This document shows, one piece after another, positions 52,295 through 61,050 of a stretch of DNA of 64,000 nucleotides; positions within the stretch are counted from its first letter, which is position 1; the number at the start of each line of letters is the position of its first letter. Under the pieces are notes generated by a model. That model saw only the letters and a program-made list of their open reading frames with translations, was not told where the DNA came from and made no database searches. The stretch spans positions 1,860,001 to 1,924,000 of the forward strand of contig NZ_CP020737.1 in the NCBI RefSeq assembly GCF_002097715.1, written 5' to 3'. Source of the DNA: Burkholderia ubonensis subsp. mesacidophila. Lineage in GTDB: Bacteria > Pseudomonadota > Gammaproteobacteria > Burkholderiales > Burkholderiaceae. The translations under genes were made by a program, and so were the position numbers.

Positions 52295-52357
52295 ATGGAC
52301 CGAATCGATGCGATGAAAGTGTTCGTCGCCACGCTCGACGAGGGCAGCCTCGCGGCG
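52295..52357 (+). pseudogene. LysR regulator stub (N-terminal remnant)
   Basis: MDRIDAMKVF followed by VATLDEGSLAA is the typical opening of a LysR gene. After 21 codons the similarity ends abruptly and the frame becomes low complexity. The rest of the DNA-binding domain and the whole effector domain are missing. The nitronate monooxygenase gene follows, so the regulator was probably lost by a deletion next to its target. Confidence 0.6.
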
Positions 52358-52538
52358 AACGGTGCATCGGCACACGCGTTGCGGGTGCTTCGCAGCGCCG
52401 TCGAGCGTGCCGGTGGCAGGCGTAGCATGAGCGCAGTGCCGGAATACCCGGCCGTCGGCCGGCCGACGGCGCGAAAGCCCATCCGCGCGCGCACGAGAAC
52501 CGGCGTCGACAACCCGTTTCGTCAGGAGAGCAAGCGTC

Positions 52539-53639
52539 ATGAACACGTCACCCGAGCACTCGCCCCTGTTGCACCGGCTCGGCATCCGGGCTCCGATCAT
52601 CCAGGCGCCGATGGCGGGCACCAGCACGCCGGCGCTCGCGGCCGCCGTCTCGAATGCCGGCGGGCTCGGCTCGCTGGGCCTCGGCGCGACGAACACCGAC
52701 GGCGCGCGCAAGATGATCCGCGACACCCGCGCGCTCACCGAGCGACCGTTCAACGTCAACGTGTTCTGCCACCGGCCGGCCACCGCGGATGCGGCGGTTG
52801 AGCGCGCGTGGCTCGACTGGCTCGCGCCGGTGTTCGCGCAATACGACGCGACGCCGCCGGCAGCGCTGTCGGAGATCTATACGAGCTTCGTCGCGGATCG
52901 CGCGATGCAGCAGATGCTGGTCGACGAGCGGCCGGCTGTCGTCAGCTTTCACTTCGGGCTGCCGCCCGCCGACGTGATCGACGCGCTGAAGCGCGCCGGC
53001 ATCGCGCTGTTCGCCACCGCGACGAATCTCGACGAGGCGCGGCAGATCGCCGCGGCGGGCATTGACGCGGTCGTCGCGCAGGGCATCGAGGCGGGCGGGC
53101 ATCGCGGCGTATTCGACTCGACCGCCGCCGACGACCGTCTCGGCGCGTTCGCGCTGACCCGTCTCCTGGTCAGCGAACGCGCGCTGCCCGTCATCGCCAC
53201 CGGCGGGATCATGGATGGCGCCGGCATCGCGGCGGCCCTCGCGCTCGGCGCGCAGGCCGCGCAGCTCGGCACCGCGTTCGTCGCATGCCCCGAAACGTCG
53301 ATCGACGACGGCTACCGCCGCGCGATCCTCGGCGAAGCGGCACGGCGCACCACGCTCACGACGGCGATTTCCGGGCGGGCCGCGCGGAGCATGGCGAACC
53401 GGCTGACCGAGCTCGGCGCCGCGCCGGATGCGCCCCGAACGCCCGCTTACCCGATCGCGTATGACGCCGGCAAGGCGCTGCATGCCGCGGCGAAGGCGAA
53501 GGGCGAGTTCGGCTACGGCGCGCAATGGGCAGGGCAGGCGGCGCCGCTTGCGCGCGCGTTGCCGGCCGCCGAACTCTTCGCGCAGCTGGAGCGGGAATTG
53601 CGCGACGCCATCGAGCGGTTGCAGGCGCGCTGGGCGTAA
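52539..53639 (+). CDS. Nitronate monooxygenase (NPD/FMN-binding)
   Basis: A 366-residue FMN enzyme that oxidises alkyl nitronates to carbonyls and nitrite. It begins with [21 protein letters not shown] in two parts. It has [10 protein letters not shown] and the FMN motif [22 protein letters not shown] in pieces: GGIMDG and [11 protein letters not shown]. The [11 protein letters not shown] loop carries the usual His. The ATG at 52539 has AGGAG upstream. Length and motifs are normal. Confidence 0.9.
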   Translation: MNTSPEHSPLLHRLGIRAPIIQAPMAGTSTPALAAAVSNAGGLGSLGLGATNTDGARKMIRDTRALTERPFNVNVFCHRPATADAAVERAWLDWLAPVFAQYDATPPAALSEIYTSFVADRAMQQMLVDERPAVVSFHFGLPPADVIDALKRAGIALFATATNLDEARQIAAAGIDAVVAQGIEAGGHRGVFDSTAADDRLGAFALTRLLVSERALPVIATGGIMDGAGIAAALALGAQAAQLGTAFVACPETSIDDGYRRAILGEAARRTTLTTAISGRAARSMANRLTELGAAPDAPRTPAYPIAYDAGKALHAAAKAKGEFGYGAQWAGQAAPLARALPAAELFAQLERELRDAIERLQARWA

Positions 53640-53766
53640 CGCGTGCGGCCGCAAGCCGCGCGAAATGAATCGCTTCGTATCGGTCGGCGGCGTCGATACA
53701 TCGCGATACAAGGCAGCCTGTCGCGTGCGCTATAACGCAATGCATGACCTCGATATGGAGCGCAAC

Positions 53767-54150
53767 ATGCAACAAACGCAACAAGCTGCCTGGCTCAAAG
53801 GGTCCTGCCATTGCGGGGCCGTGAAATTCGAAGTCCGCACCGCCGTCACGCCGGCGGGACGCTGCAACTGCAGCCTGTGCCGCCGCAAGGGCGCGCTGAT
53901 GAGCCCGATGTTCGACGGTCGCGACCTCCGCATCCTGGCCGGCCGGGACGCGCTGACGGTCTACCAGTTCAACACGCGCGTCGCGAAACACTACTTCTGC
54001 CGGCACTGCGGCATCTATCCGTTCCATCAGACGCGCAAGGACCCCGCGTGCTGGCGCGTCAACCTCGGCTGTCTCGACGGCATCGATGCATATGCGCTCG
54101 AAGCCACGGTCGCCGACGGCGCCAGCCTGTCCGTGGTGGAGGACGCATGA
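53767..54150 (+). CDS. GFA family (glutathione-dependent formaldehyde-activating-like) protein
   Basis: A 127-residue zinc protein. Cysteine motifs are GSCHCGAVKFEV, CNCSLCRRKG and FCRHCGIYPFHQ, the full set of the GFA/CENP-V fold. ATG 53767 follows GGAG. The family is named for an early formaldehyde-related activity that is not general. The stop overlaps a small downstream open frame as ATGA. Confidence 0.88.
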   Translation: MQQTQQAAWLKGSCHCGAVKFEVRTAVTPAGRCNCSLCRRKGALMSPMFDGRDLRILAGRDALTVYQFNTRVAKHYFCRHCGIYPFHQTRKDPACWRVNLGCLDGIDAYALEATVADGASLSVVEDA

Positions 54151-54290
54151 AGCGCTGGCTGGCGATTCTCCTGTTCGCCGCGGGCGGATTCGCGACCGAG
54201 CTCGTTCATCCGGTGCAGTGCTCGCTGATGACGGAAAGCCGGCAGCGGGCCGACAGGAAAACGGACCGGCACGGCGACCCGCGACGGTAA
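54147..54290 (+). CDS. Possible 47-residue secreted or membrane peptide
   Basis: The ATG overlaps the GFA stop (ATGA at 54147-54150). The peptide begins MKRWLAILLFAAGGFATE, a signal-like hydrophobic stretch, then a charged tail. GGAGG lies at 54137-54141. Support is the overlap and ribosome site only; no family is recognised. Confidence 0.35.
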   Translation: MKRWLAILLFAAGGFATELVHPVQCSLMTESRQRADRKTDRHGDPRR

Positions 54291-54396
54291 GCGCCGGGGT
54301 GCAACCGGCTTCGTCCACATCGCTGCGCAACCACCGGCCGCGGCGAGCGCCGCGCGCCGGCCATCCCGATTGCTTCCGATAAGATCGCACGCGATA

Positions 54397-54402
54397 TATA
54401 AT
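54397..54402 (+). promoter_or_regulatory. -10 box of ohrR
   Basis: TATAAT at 54397-54402 lies between the imperfect arms GATCGCACGCG and CGCGCGCGATC. The whole looks like a promoter embedded in an OhrR-type dyad, 42 bases before the ohrR ATG. Confidence 0.5.
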
Positions 54403-54443
54403 GCGGGCATTCGCGCGCGATCTTTGCCACAAGGAGGCAGCTC

Positions 54444-54899
54444 ATGAAACCGACCCAAGCAGCGCCCAAGCTGTCCGACTTCCTGTGCTTCGCCGTCTAT
54501 TCGGCGAACCTGGCCTTCGGCAAGGCCTACAAGCCCATTCTCGAGGAGCTTGGCCTCACGTACACGCAATACATCACGATCATTGCGCTGTGGGAGGAGG
54601 ACAACCAGACGGTCGGCAGCCTCGGCGAAAAGCTGTTCCTCGAATCCAATACGCTCACGCCAATCCTGAAGAAGCTCGAAGCGATGGGTTACCTGCAGCG
54701 TCAGCGCGATCCCGCCGACGAGCGCCAGGTGCTCGTCAGCCTGACGAAAACGGGCCGGCGCCTGCGCGAGAAGGGGCTGGGCATGGATCTCGTCGAGGCG
54801 ACCGGGCTGAAGCCCGACGAGTTCGCCAAGATGCAGAAGGCGATCGTCACGCTGCGCAATAACCTGATCCGCTCGACCGAGGAGCAGGAACAGGTATGA
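54444..54899 (+). CDS. ohrR: MarR-family organic peroxide sensor OhrR
   Basis: A 151-residue MarR protein. The redox Cys lies in LSDFLCFAVYSANLAF near residue 16, the position that senses organic peroxides in OhrR. The winged helix includes LGEKLFLESNTLTPILKKLE and DERQVLVSLT. It represses ohr until oxidised. The ribosome site is AAGGAGG. The ohr gene lies 570 bases to the right on the other strand, separated by a DUF4148 gene. Operator-like palindromes occur near both. Confidence 0.9.
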   Translation: MKPTQAAPKLSDFLCFAVYSANLAFGKAYKPILEELGLTYTQYITIIALWEEDNQTVGSLGEKLFLESNTLTPILKKLEAMGYLQRQRDPADERQVLVSLTKTGRRLREKGLGMDLVEATGLKPDEFAKMQKAIVTLRNNLIRSTEEQEQV

Positions 54900-54917
54900 C
54901 GGCGGGTGAGCAGGCGG

Positions 54918-54941
54918 AAGCCGGAAACGCTTCCGGCTTCG
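54918..54941 (+). terminator. Hairpin after ohrR
   Basis: GAAGCCGGAA and TTCCGGCTTC form a perfect 10-pair stem around ACGC, 18 bases after the ohrR stop. Confidence 0.6.
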
Positions 54942-54950
54942 TTCAAGACA

Positions 54951-54985
54951 AAAAGCGCATACGATTAAATCGTATGCGCTTTTTT
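54951..54985. terminator. Terminator that also carries an OhrR-like operator core
   Basis: AAAAGCGCATACGATT and AATCGTATGCGCTTTT are perfect inverted arms around one A, ending in a run of six T. The inner CGATTAAATCG equals the palindrome in front of ohr at 55982-55992. It lies between ohrR and the convergent DUF4148 gene. Confidence 0.65.
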
Positions 54986-55034
54986 GATGGGAATACAACG
55001 GCGTCAGTGCGGACGATTCCAGCCGCTGGTCCAT

Positions 55035-55379
55035 TCAATGACCGAAGTAGATCGAGCGCTCGGCGCTGCGGATCACGCTGCGGCGACCGGTCTGCGTGGC
55101 TGCGTCGCCGTTGTCGCCGTAGCCGGATGCCGACATGTCGCCCGCGACTGCGTCATTCGCGTGAATGCGCTTCAGGGCCGCCTGCAGGTCGTCCGGATAG
55201 TGCGGATCGTTGGGGTGGCCGGGCTGGTAGCCCGCTTTCTGCAATTCGGCCAGCTCCGCACGCACTTGCGCGCGCGTGACGGCCGTACCGGACGGCGAAG
55301 TTTCGACGCCGGCGAACGCGGGCGCGGTGAACGAGGCCGAAACGGCGACGAGCAGGGCAGCGATCAGAGGGGTTTTCAT
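55035..55379 (-). CDS. DUF4148 family small secreted protein (copy 4)
   Basis: A 114-residue protein with signal peptide (MKTPLIAALLVAVSASFTA, cleavage near AFAG). The core is TRAQVRAELAELQKAGYQPG, then a YPDDLQAALKRIHAND segment, and the end is SIYFGH. It lies between ohrR and ohr. The start at 55379 was chosen as the beginning of the signal peptide. Whether it responds to peroxide is unknown. Confidence 0.85.
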   Translation of the reverse strand: MKTPLIAALLVAVSASFTAPAFAGVETSPSGTAVTRAQVRAELAELQKAGYQPGHPNDPHYPDDLQAALKRIHANDAVAGDMSASGYGDNGDAATQTGRRSVIRSAERSIYFGH

Positions 55380-55465
55380 GGTTGACCTCGACAAAGGATG
55401 TTCAATGATTGGGGCGCCGATTTCGGACCGACAGGCCGCGGGCATCGGCTCATGCGCGGACAGGC

Positions 55466-55885
55466 TCACACCAGATTGATGGCGACGTCGATGTTGCCGC
55501 GCGTCGCTTTCGAATACGGGCAGGTCTGGTGCGCGGCGTCGACGATGCGTTGCGCGACGTCGCGCTCCAGGCCGGGCACGCTGACGTTCAGCCGCGCCTG
55601 AAGGAAATACGCGTTGCCGGCCGTGCCCAGATCCACTTCGGCGTCGACCGCGAGATCCGGCGGCAGCGTGACTTTCGACGCGCGGGCCGCGAGCTGCATC
55701 GCGCCGATGAAACATGCCGACCAGCCCGCGGCGAACAGCTGCTCCGGATTGGTGCCGCTGCCTGCGCTGCCCGGCGACGAAAGCTGGAGATCCAGCCGGC
55801 CGTCGGAACTGCGCACCGCGCCATCGCGTCCGCCGGACGAGGTATGGGTTTTGCCGGTGTACAGCACTTTTTCGATCTTGCTCAT
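55466..55885 (-). CDS. ohr: Organic hydroperoxide resistance protein Ohr (OsmC family)
   Basis: A 139-residue thiol peroxidase that reduces organic hydroperoxides. The two active Cys are in WSACFIGAM and HQTCPYSKATRGN. NPEQLFAAGWSACF is the family signature. The ATG at 55885 is preceded by a CAGGAGT site. OhrR-like palindromes lie upstream at 55921-55939 and 55982-55992, consistent with repression by the OhrR encoded nearby. Confidence 0.95.
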   Translation of the reverse strand: MSKIEKVLYTGKTHTSSGGRDGAVRSSDGRLDLQLSSPGSAGSGTNPEQLFAAGWSACFIGAMQLAARASKVTLPPDLAVDAEVDLGTAGNAYFLQARLNVSVPGLERDVAQRIVDAAHQTCPYSKATRGNIDVAINLV

Positions 55886-55920
55886 CTTGAACTCCTGGAG
55901 TGGTGAAGCGGGTATCTGCT

Positions 55921-55992
55921 CATGCGATTCGATCGCATGCGATGCATTCTGCCGCTGGCATTTTTCGATGTCAAGCGGTATCGATTAAATCG
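55921..55992 (-). promoter_or_regulatory. OhrR-type operator region before ohr
   Basis: Two palindromes: CATGCGAT-TCG-ATCGCATG at 55921-55939 and CGATT-A-AATCG at 55982-55992. The second has the same core as the palindrome after ohrR. They lie 36 and 97 bases upstream of the ohr start. Confidence 0.6.
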
Positions 55993-56097
55993 TATGCGAT
56001 GTATGTGAATGTATGCGAAGCAATGCGGGGAGGTATCACCGGACGGTCCGGCGGCATTTCCCCGCGGCGAGCGCATTGCGCCGTGAGGCGGCAGGGC

Positions 56098-56562
56098 TCA
56101 GGCCGGCAGGATCTGCGCGATCACGACCAGCGCGACGGCCGCGTCGGCCGGCAACTGGCGGTGCGAGAACGCCGAGCGCGCATGTCCGGCCTTGTCGCCG
56201 AGCACGGCGGCGAACAGGTCCGATGCGCCGTCGATCACCGCGGGCTGGCCGTGGAATCCGTCGGCCGAGCTGACGTGTCCTTCGACACGCACAATGTGAT
56301 GCAGCCGGTCGAATCCGCCCAGGTGCCGGTCGATCTGCGCGAGCACGTTCAGCGCGGCCAGTTGGGCCGCCTGCTTGCCTTCGTTGAGGGTCAACTGCTC
56401 GCCGACCCGCCCCGTGTAGGCCATCCTTCCGCCGGCGAGCGGCACCTGGCCGGACACGAACAGCAGGTTGCCGGCTTCGCTGACCGCCGTGTAACTGCCC
56501 AGCGGTTGCGGCGGCTCGGGCAACGCGAGGCCGCGTTCGGCGAGTTTGCGTTCGACAGTCAT
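56098..56562 (-). CDS. RidA/YjgF-like family protein
   Basis: A 154-residue RidA-type protein. It has LLFVSGQVPLAGG and RVEGHVSSADGFH, with the family layout of a trimeric imine/enamine deaminase. The extended C-terminus matches the YjgH-like group with less certain chemistry: the RidA Arg near the end is not obvious. The start at 56562 follows AAGGAGGACGAC. It is divergent from a LysR gene. Confidence 0.85.
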   Translation of the reverse strand: MTVERKLAERGLALPEPPQPLGSYTAVSEAGNLLFVSGQVPLAGGRMAYTGRVGEQLTLNEGKQAAQLAALNVLAQIDRHLGGFDRLHHIVRVEGHVSSADGFHGQPAVIDGASDLFAAVLGDKAGHARSAFSHRQLPADAAVALVVIAQILPA

Positions 56563-56845
56563 GTCGTCCTCCTTTTCCTTGAATTCCCGTGAAGTGATGG
56601 GCGTGATCGGCACGAAGCGGATTAGCGCATGCCGGTCCGGATCCCTGTCAGTCACTGTAGTCACGCGTGCGGCGCCGGTAAATGTCGTCGGCGCAAATGA
56701 TCCCGAACGTCATGTAATGAATGCGGCGCGATGCGAGTAGCCGGCGCGCAGGTTCCGGTCGCTGGTTTCCCGCTCGATAATCGTGCACACTCACTCATCC
56801 GATCGGCGTTGCCGCCGTCGCGGCGGAATCCGCAGGAACAAGCGC

Positions 56846-57781
56846 ATGCAACGAAAATTCGACGACCTGCTGCTCGGCAGCATCGAGCTGTTCTGTCTCG
56901 CGGCGGAGCTCGGCAGCTTCACGCTGGCGGCGACCGCCGCGAGCGTCACGCCGGCCGCGGTGAGCCGGTCGGTGGCGCGGCTCGAGGAACGCCTCGGCGT
57001 GCGCCTCTTCGTGCGGACGACGCGGCAGATCCGGCTGACCGACTCGGGGCGGCGCTACTTCGAGCAGTGCCGGCAGGCGCTGTCGCAGCTCGTCGACGCG
57101 GAGCGCGAAGTGACGGGCCAGCAGACGACGCCCGCCGGCGTGCTGCGGATCAGCATGCCGACGCCGTATGGCCACTACCGCGTCTTGCCGCTGCTGCCCG
57201 CGTTTCGCGAACGGTATCCGGACGTGCAGGTCGAGGCGCACCTGAGCAACCGGAACATCGACTTTGCGGAAGAGGGGTTCGATCTCGCGATTCGCGGCAG
57301 CGCGCCTGCCGATTCGAGCCTGATCGCGCGCAAGCTGGAGGATGCGGAACTCGTTGCGGTCGCGACGCCCGGCTACCTGAAGCGCGCGGGCGCGCCGAAG
57401 TCCGTCGACGACCTGCACGCGCACGACTGCATCCAGTTCGAGCTGCCGAGCAGCGGCCGCAATATTCCGTGGCTGTTTCACGACGCGGCCGGCAACGAGC
57501 TCGACGTCACGACGACCGGCGGCTACGGCACCTCGGGCGACGTGCTCGCCGGCGTGACGCTCGCGCGTCACGGCGCGGGGCTGTTCCAGACCTACCGTTT
57601 CATCGTCGACCAGGACCTGCGCGACGGACGCCTCGTCGAGGTGCTGCCCGACCGCGGCGGCCGTTCGCGGCCGTTCATCCTGCTCTATCCGCACGGACGC
57701 TACCTGTCGTCGCGCGTCAGGGTGTTCGTCGATTACCTCGTCGATCAGCTCGCACACGCGCGAGCCAAACGGGCGCGATAG
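56846..57781 (+). CDS. LysR-type regulator
   Basis: A 311-residue LysR protein from ATG 56846 (MQRKFDDLLLGSIELFCLAA). The recognition helix part is VTPAAVSRSVARLEERLG. The effector domain has FDLAIRGSAPADSSLIARKL. It is divergent from ridA (283 bases between starts) and convergent with an SDR gene. Regulation of the RidA-like gene is plausible. Confidence 0.88.
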   Translation: MQRKFDDLLLGSIELFCLAAELGSFTLAATAASVTPAAVSRSVARLEERLGVRLFVRTTRQIRLTDSGRRYFEQCRQALSQLVDAEREVTGQQTTPAGVLRISMPTPYGHYRVLPLLPAFRERYPDVQVEAHLSNRNIDFAEEGFDLAIRGSAPADSSLIARKLEDAELVAVATPGYLKRAGAPKSVDDLHAHDCIQFELPSSGRNIPWLFHDAAGNELDVTTTGGYGTSGDVLAGVTLARHGAGLFQTYRFIVDQDLRDGRLVEVLPDRGGRSRPFILLYPHGRYLSSRVRVFVDYLVDQLAHARAKRAR

Positions 57782-57813
57782 ATGAAGCGCCCGCAGAGAG
57801 CGCTTGCTCGGAC

Positions 57814-58521
57814 TCAATGCCCGGCACTCTGGCCGCCGTCGACGTGCAGGATCTCGCCCGTCACGAACGGCGCGGCGTCGAGATAGAGAATCGCGTCGAC
57901 GATGTCGCTCATCTCGCCCATGCGGCCGACCGGGTGCAGCGACGCAAGCGTCGCATGCATCTCGACCGCGTGCATCGGCGACTTGATGATGCCCGGCGAC
58001 ACCGCATTCACGCGAATCCCCGCCTTCGCATATTCGATCGCGAGCGATTTCGTCGCCGCGTTCAGGCCGCCCTTCGTCAGCGACGCGAGCACCGACGGCA
58101 CGTTGCTGTTCGCGTGGTCCACGAGGCTCGTCGTGATGCTGACCACATGGCCGCCGCCGTGGCGCTGCATTGCTTCGATCGCACGCTGCGTGATGTGGAA
58201 GAAACCGTTCAGGTTGACGTTGGTGATCGCCGCGTAGTCGTCGGCCGTGTACTGCGTGAACGGCTTCGCGATGAAGACCCCAGCGTTGTTGACGAGCGTG
58301 TCGACCCGGCCGAAACGTTCGATCGCGGTGTCGACCACGCGCCGGGCGGTGCTCGGATCGCCGATGTCGCCGGCGATGGTGACGAGATCCGGATCGTGCG
58401 ACGGCTCGATCGAACGGGACGTGGCGACGACGCGATGGCTGCGCGCACGGAAGGCGGCGACGGTTGCCGCGCCGATGCCTTGCGACGCGCCGGTGACGAT
58501 GATGACTTTGGATGCGCTCAT
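57814..58521 (-). CDS. SDR-family oxidoreductase lacking the catalytic Tyr
   Basis: A 235-residue classical SDR. It has the NAD(P) motif GASQGIG at residues 11-17, NNAG at 78-81, and Ser132 in ITTS. The usual YxxxK is replaced by ASLTK, with Ala146 at the Tyr position and Lys150 kept. The C-terminal SPGIIKSPM is normal. Activity may need another base or be lost. The ATG at 58521 follows a weak site. It is convergent with LysR. Confidence 0.85.
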   Translation of the reverse strand: MSASKVIIVTGASQGIGAATVAAFRARSHRVVATSRSIEPSHDPDLVTIAGDIGDPSTARRVVDTAIERFGRVDTLVNNAGVFIAKPFTQYTADDYAAITNVNLNGFFHITQRAIEAMQRHGGGHVVSITTSLVDHANSNVPSVLASLTKGGLNAATKSLAIEYAKAGIRVNAVSPGIIKSPMHAVEMHATLASLHPVGRMGEMSDIVDAILYLDAAPFVTGEILHVDGGQSAGH

Positions 58522-58711
58522 GATTTGCCTCGATGGGTGATGGGTCTCGGCGGTGTTGCCGACCGGATCGACGGATCCGATGGACAGGACTCTAGGCGCA
58601 TCCGCGCCGACTTCGAACACCCACCGTGGACCAACAGTCTTGCGTCGAGGTAACAAATCGACGCGGGGGCCGACGCATGCCGCCGTCGGCCCCCGCGTTG
58701 CCGGCATCGCG

Positions 58712-59410
58712 TCAGCGCACCGTCGCGGCGGATTGCCCGAACAGGATGCTGCGCGATTGCGCGTCGACGACGGGCGTGACGTTGATTTCCTTCGCGCGTT
58801 CGTACGCGCGAATCGTCGCCGGCCGCGCGCCGATCCGCTCGAACCACCGCGCCAGATGCGGGAAATCGCCGAGACGCTGGCGCTGGCGCTCGTGCGGCAC
58901 GATCCACGGGTAGCACGCCATGTCGGCGATCGAATAGTCGCCCGCGATGTAGTCGCGGCCGTCCGCCAGCTGCTTGTCGAGCACGCCGTACAGCCGCGAC
59001 GTCTCTTTCACGTAGCGATCGATCGCATACGGCAGCGGTTCGGGCGCGTATTGCGCGAAATGATGGTTCTGCCCGGCCATCGGCCCGAGCCCGCCCATCT
59101 GCCAGAACAGCCACTGCAGCACGAGATTGCGGCCGCGCAGGTCCTGCGGAATGAAGCGGCGGGTCTTGTCCGCGAGGTACAGCAGGATCGCGCCCGATTC
59201 GAAGATCGACAGCGGCTCGCCGCCATCGGCCGGCGCCTGGTCGACGAGCGCCGGAATCCGGTTGTTCGGCGCGATGCGCAGGAACTCGGGCGCGAACTGC
59301 TCGCCGCGGCCGATGTTCACCGGGACGATCCGGTACGGCAGCCCGGCTTCCTCGAGGAACATCGTCACCTTGTGCCCGTTGGGCGTCGTCCAGTAGTAGA
59401 GATCGAGCAT
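58712..59410 (-). CDS. Glutathione S-transferase-like protein, YfcG type
   Basis: A 232-residue GST. It begins LDLYYWTTPNGHKVTMFLEE; the TPNGHKV segment is the YfcG/YghU-type active-site start with Thr/Asn instead of Tyr/Ser. NNRIPALVD and ESGAILLYLAD bind glutathione. YfcG relatives reduce disulfides. It starts two bases after the stop of the other GST gene on the minus strand, so both are one operon. Confidence 0.9.
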   Translation of the reverse strand: MLDLYYWTTPNGHKVTMFLEEAGLPYRIVPVNIGRGEQFAPEFLRIAPNNRIPALVDQAPADGGEPLSIFESGAILLYLADKTRRFIPQDLRGRNLVLQWLFWQMGGLGPMAGQNHHFAQYAPEPLPYAIDRYVKETSRLYGVLDKQLADGRDYIAGDYSIADMACYPWIVPHERQRQRLGDFPHLARWFERIGARPATIRAYERAKEINVTPVVDAQSRSILFGQSAATVR

Positions 59411-59411
59411 G

Positions 59412-60116
59412 TCACGCTCCGGTCGCGGCGCCGGCCTCGAGCCGTGCATTCTGCGGGAACATCGCGCGGCGGGCTTCGTCGTCCATCTCGATCTTGAACG
59501 CGTGACGCGCCTTCAGCGCCTCGGCGCGCTGCGCGGCCGGCCGCGCATTGATTTCGTCGAGCAGGCGCTTCACGTTCGGCAGCTGTTCCCAGGCGGTTTC
59601 GCCGAGCACGAACGGCGCCACGCGCGCCCAGCCCCACACTGCCATGTCGACGAGCGTGTACGTGTCGCCGAGCATGTAGCGCGACGTCGCGAGCCGCTCG
59701 TCGACGATGCGCCAGTGCCGCCACGCCTCGAAATCGTAACGGTTGATCGCGTACGCGTTCGGCTCCGGTGCGTGGTGCTTGAAGTGCACCGCCTGTCCCG
59801 CGTACGGGCCGATGCCGGTCGCGACGAACATCAGCCACGACAGCATCGCTCCGCGCGCGGCCGGCGTGTCGTCGGGGAGGAACTGGCCGGTCTTTTCCGC
59901 GAGATACAGCAGGATCGCGTTGCTGTCGAACACCGTGGCGTCGCCGTCGACGATCGCCGGCGTCTTCGCATTCGGGTTGATCGCCTTGAACGCGGCCGAG
60001 TGCTGTTCGCCCTTGCGCGTATCGACCGGCACCAGCTCGTACGGCAGCCCGGCTTCCTCGAGGAACAGCGCGACCTTGGCGGGATTCGGGGAAGGGTGGT
60101 AGTGGAACTGGATCAT
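59412..60116 (-). CDS. Glutathione S-transferase-like protein
   Basis: A 234-residue GST starting MIQFHYHPSPNPAKVALFLE. The PSPNPAKV segment again has Ser/Asn in the active site. NAKTPAIVDGD and DSNAILLYLAEK bind glutathione. It is paralogous to the following GST (same layout and length). The start at 60116 follows AAGGAGT. An AraC gene is divergent 106 bases away and probably controls the pair. Confidence 0.88.
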   Translation of the reverse strand: MIQFHYHPSPNPAKVALFLEEAGLPYELVPVDTRKGEQHSAAFKAINPNAKTPAIVDGDATVFDSNAILLYLAEKTGQFLPDDTPAARGAMLSWLMFVATGIGPYAGQAVHFKHHAPEPNAYAINRYDFEAWRHWRIVDERLATSRYMLGDTYTLVDMAVWGWARVAPFVLGETAWEQLPNVKRLLDEINARPAAQRAEALKARHAFKIEMDDEARRAMFPQNARLEAGAATGA

Positions 60117-60222
60117 GGGCGTGACTCCTTCGTTGAAATGGGGTTGAACCGAGGGCCCCAATCTACCGGAATCGCCGGGATGAAAAGTTACAATAAGTCC
60201 GAAAATCGATACAGATCGTCCC

Positions 60223-61050
60223 ATGCCAGATCGACTCTCCAATCTCATCAGCCGCTTCGACCTGCGGGCGCGCGTGTTTCCCGACCCCAGCACGAGCAGC
60301 GTCGACGAGGCCGGCAGCCACGACGGCGCCGGCCATCTGTACCTGTTGCGCGCCGGGCGGATCGTCGTGACCGGGCGCGCGCTCGGACGCCAGGTGATCG
60401 ACGCGCCGAGCATGCTGTTCCTGCCCAGGCCCCAGTCCTGCCGGGTCGATTTGGGGGCGCATAGCGCGGCCGACCTCGTGTCCGCGAGCATCGCCTTCGG
60501 GTCTCGCGACGAGAATCCGCTGCTGCGCAGCATGCCGGACCTGCTGGTCACGCCACTGAACTGCGTGCCGTCGCTCGACGCGGTCCAGCAACTGCTGTTT
60601 GCCGAAGCGCTCGAGCCCGCCTGCGGCCATCACGCGATGGTCAACCGGCTCGTCGAAGTGCTGATGGTCCAGATGCTCCGCCATGCGATGCGCAAGCAGC
60701 TCGTCGACACCGGCTCGCTTGCCGGCCTTGCCGATTCGCGGCTCGGCAAGGTGCTGACCGCGCTCCATTCGGACCCGTCGCGCGGCTGGACGCTGGAGGA
60801 CATGGCCGGGACGGCCGGCATGTCCCGGTCGCGGTTTGCCGCGCATTTCGCGGACATCGTCGGCGTGCCGCCGGGCGAATACCTGCTGCAGTGGCGGATC
60901 GGGCTCGCGAAGTCGCTGCTGCGCCGCGGCCGGCCGGTCAAGCTGGTTGCCGCCGAAGTCGGCTACGGCAGCGCCAGCGCGCTCGCGCGGGCGTTTGCGC
61001 AAGGCGTCGGGCTGACGCCCACGCAATGGATCGCGCAGCAGCGCGGGTAG
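60223..61050 (+). CDS. AraC-family transcriptional regulator
   Basis: A 275-residue regulator with a cupin-like N-terminal domain of the AraC_binding_2 type (LISRFDLRARVFPDPSTSS) and a C-terminal pair of helix-turn-helix motifs. The second includes LVAAEVGYGSASALARAF and ends GLTPTQW. It is divergent from the two GST genes. The ligand is unknown. The upstream region 60117-60222 has an A/T-rich stretch (AAAAGTTACAATAAGT) that may be the shared promoter. Confidence 0.88.
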   Translation: MPDRLSNLISRFDLRARVFPDPSTSSVDEAGSHDGAGHLYLLRAGRIVVTGRALGRQVIDAPSMLFLPRPQSCRVDLGAHSAADLVSASIAFGSRDENPLLRSMPDLLVTPLNCVPSLDAVQQLLFAEALEPACGHHAMVNRLVEVLMVQMLRHAMRKQLVDTGSLAGLADSRLGKVLTALHSDPSRGWTLEDMAGTAGMSRSRFAAHFADIVGVPPGEYLLQWRIGLAKSLLRRGRPVKLVAAEVGYGSASALARAFAQGVGLTPTQWIAQQRG

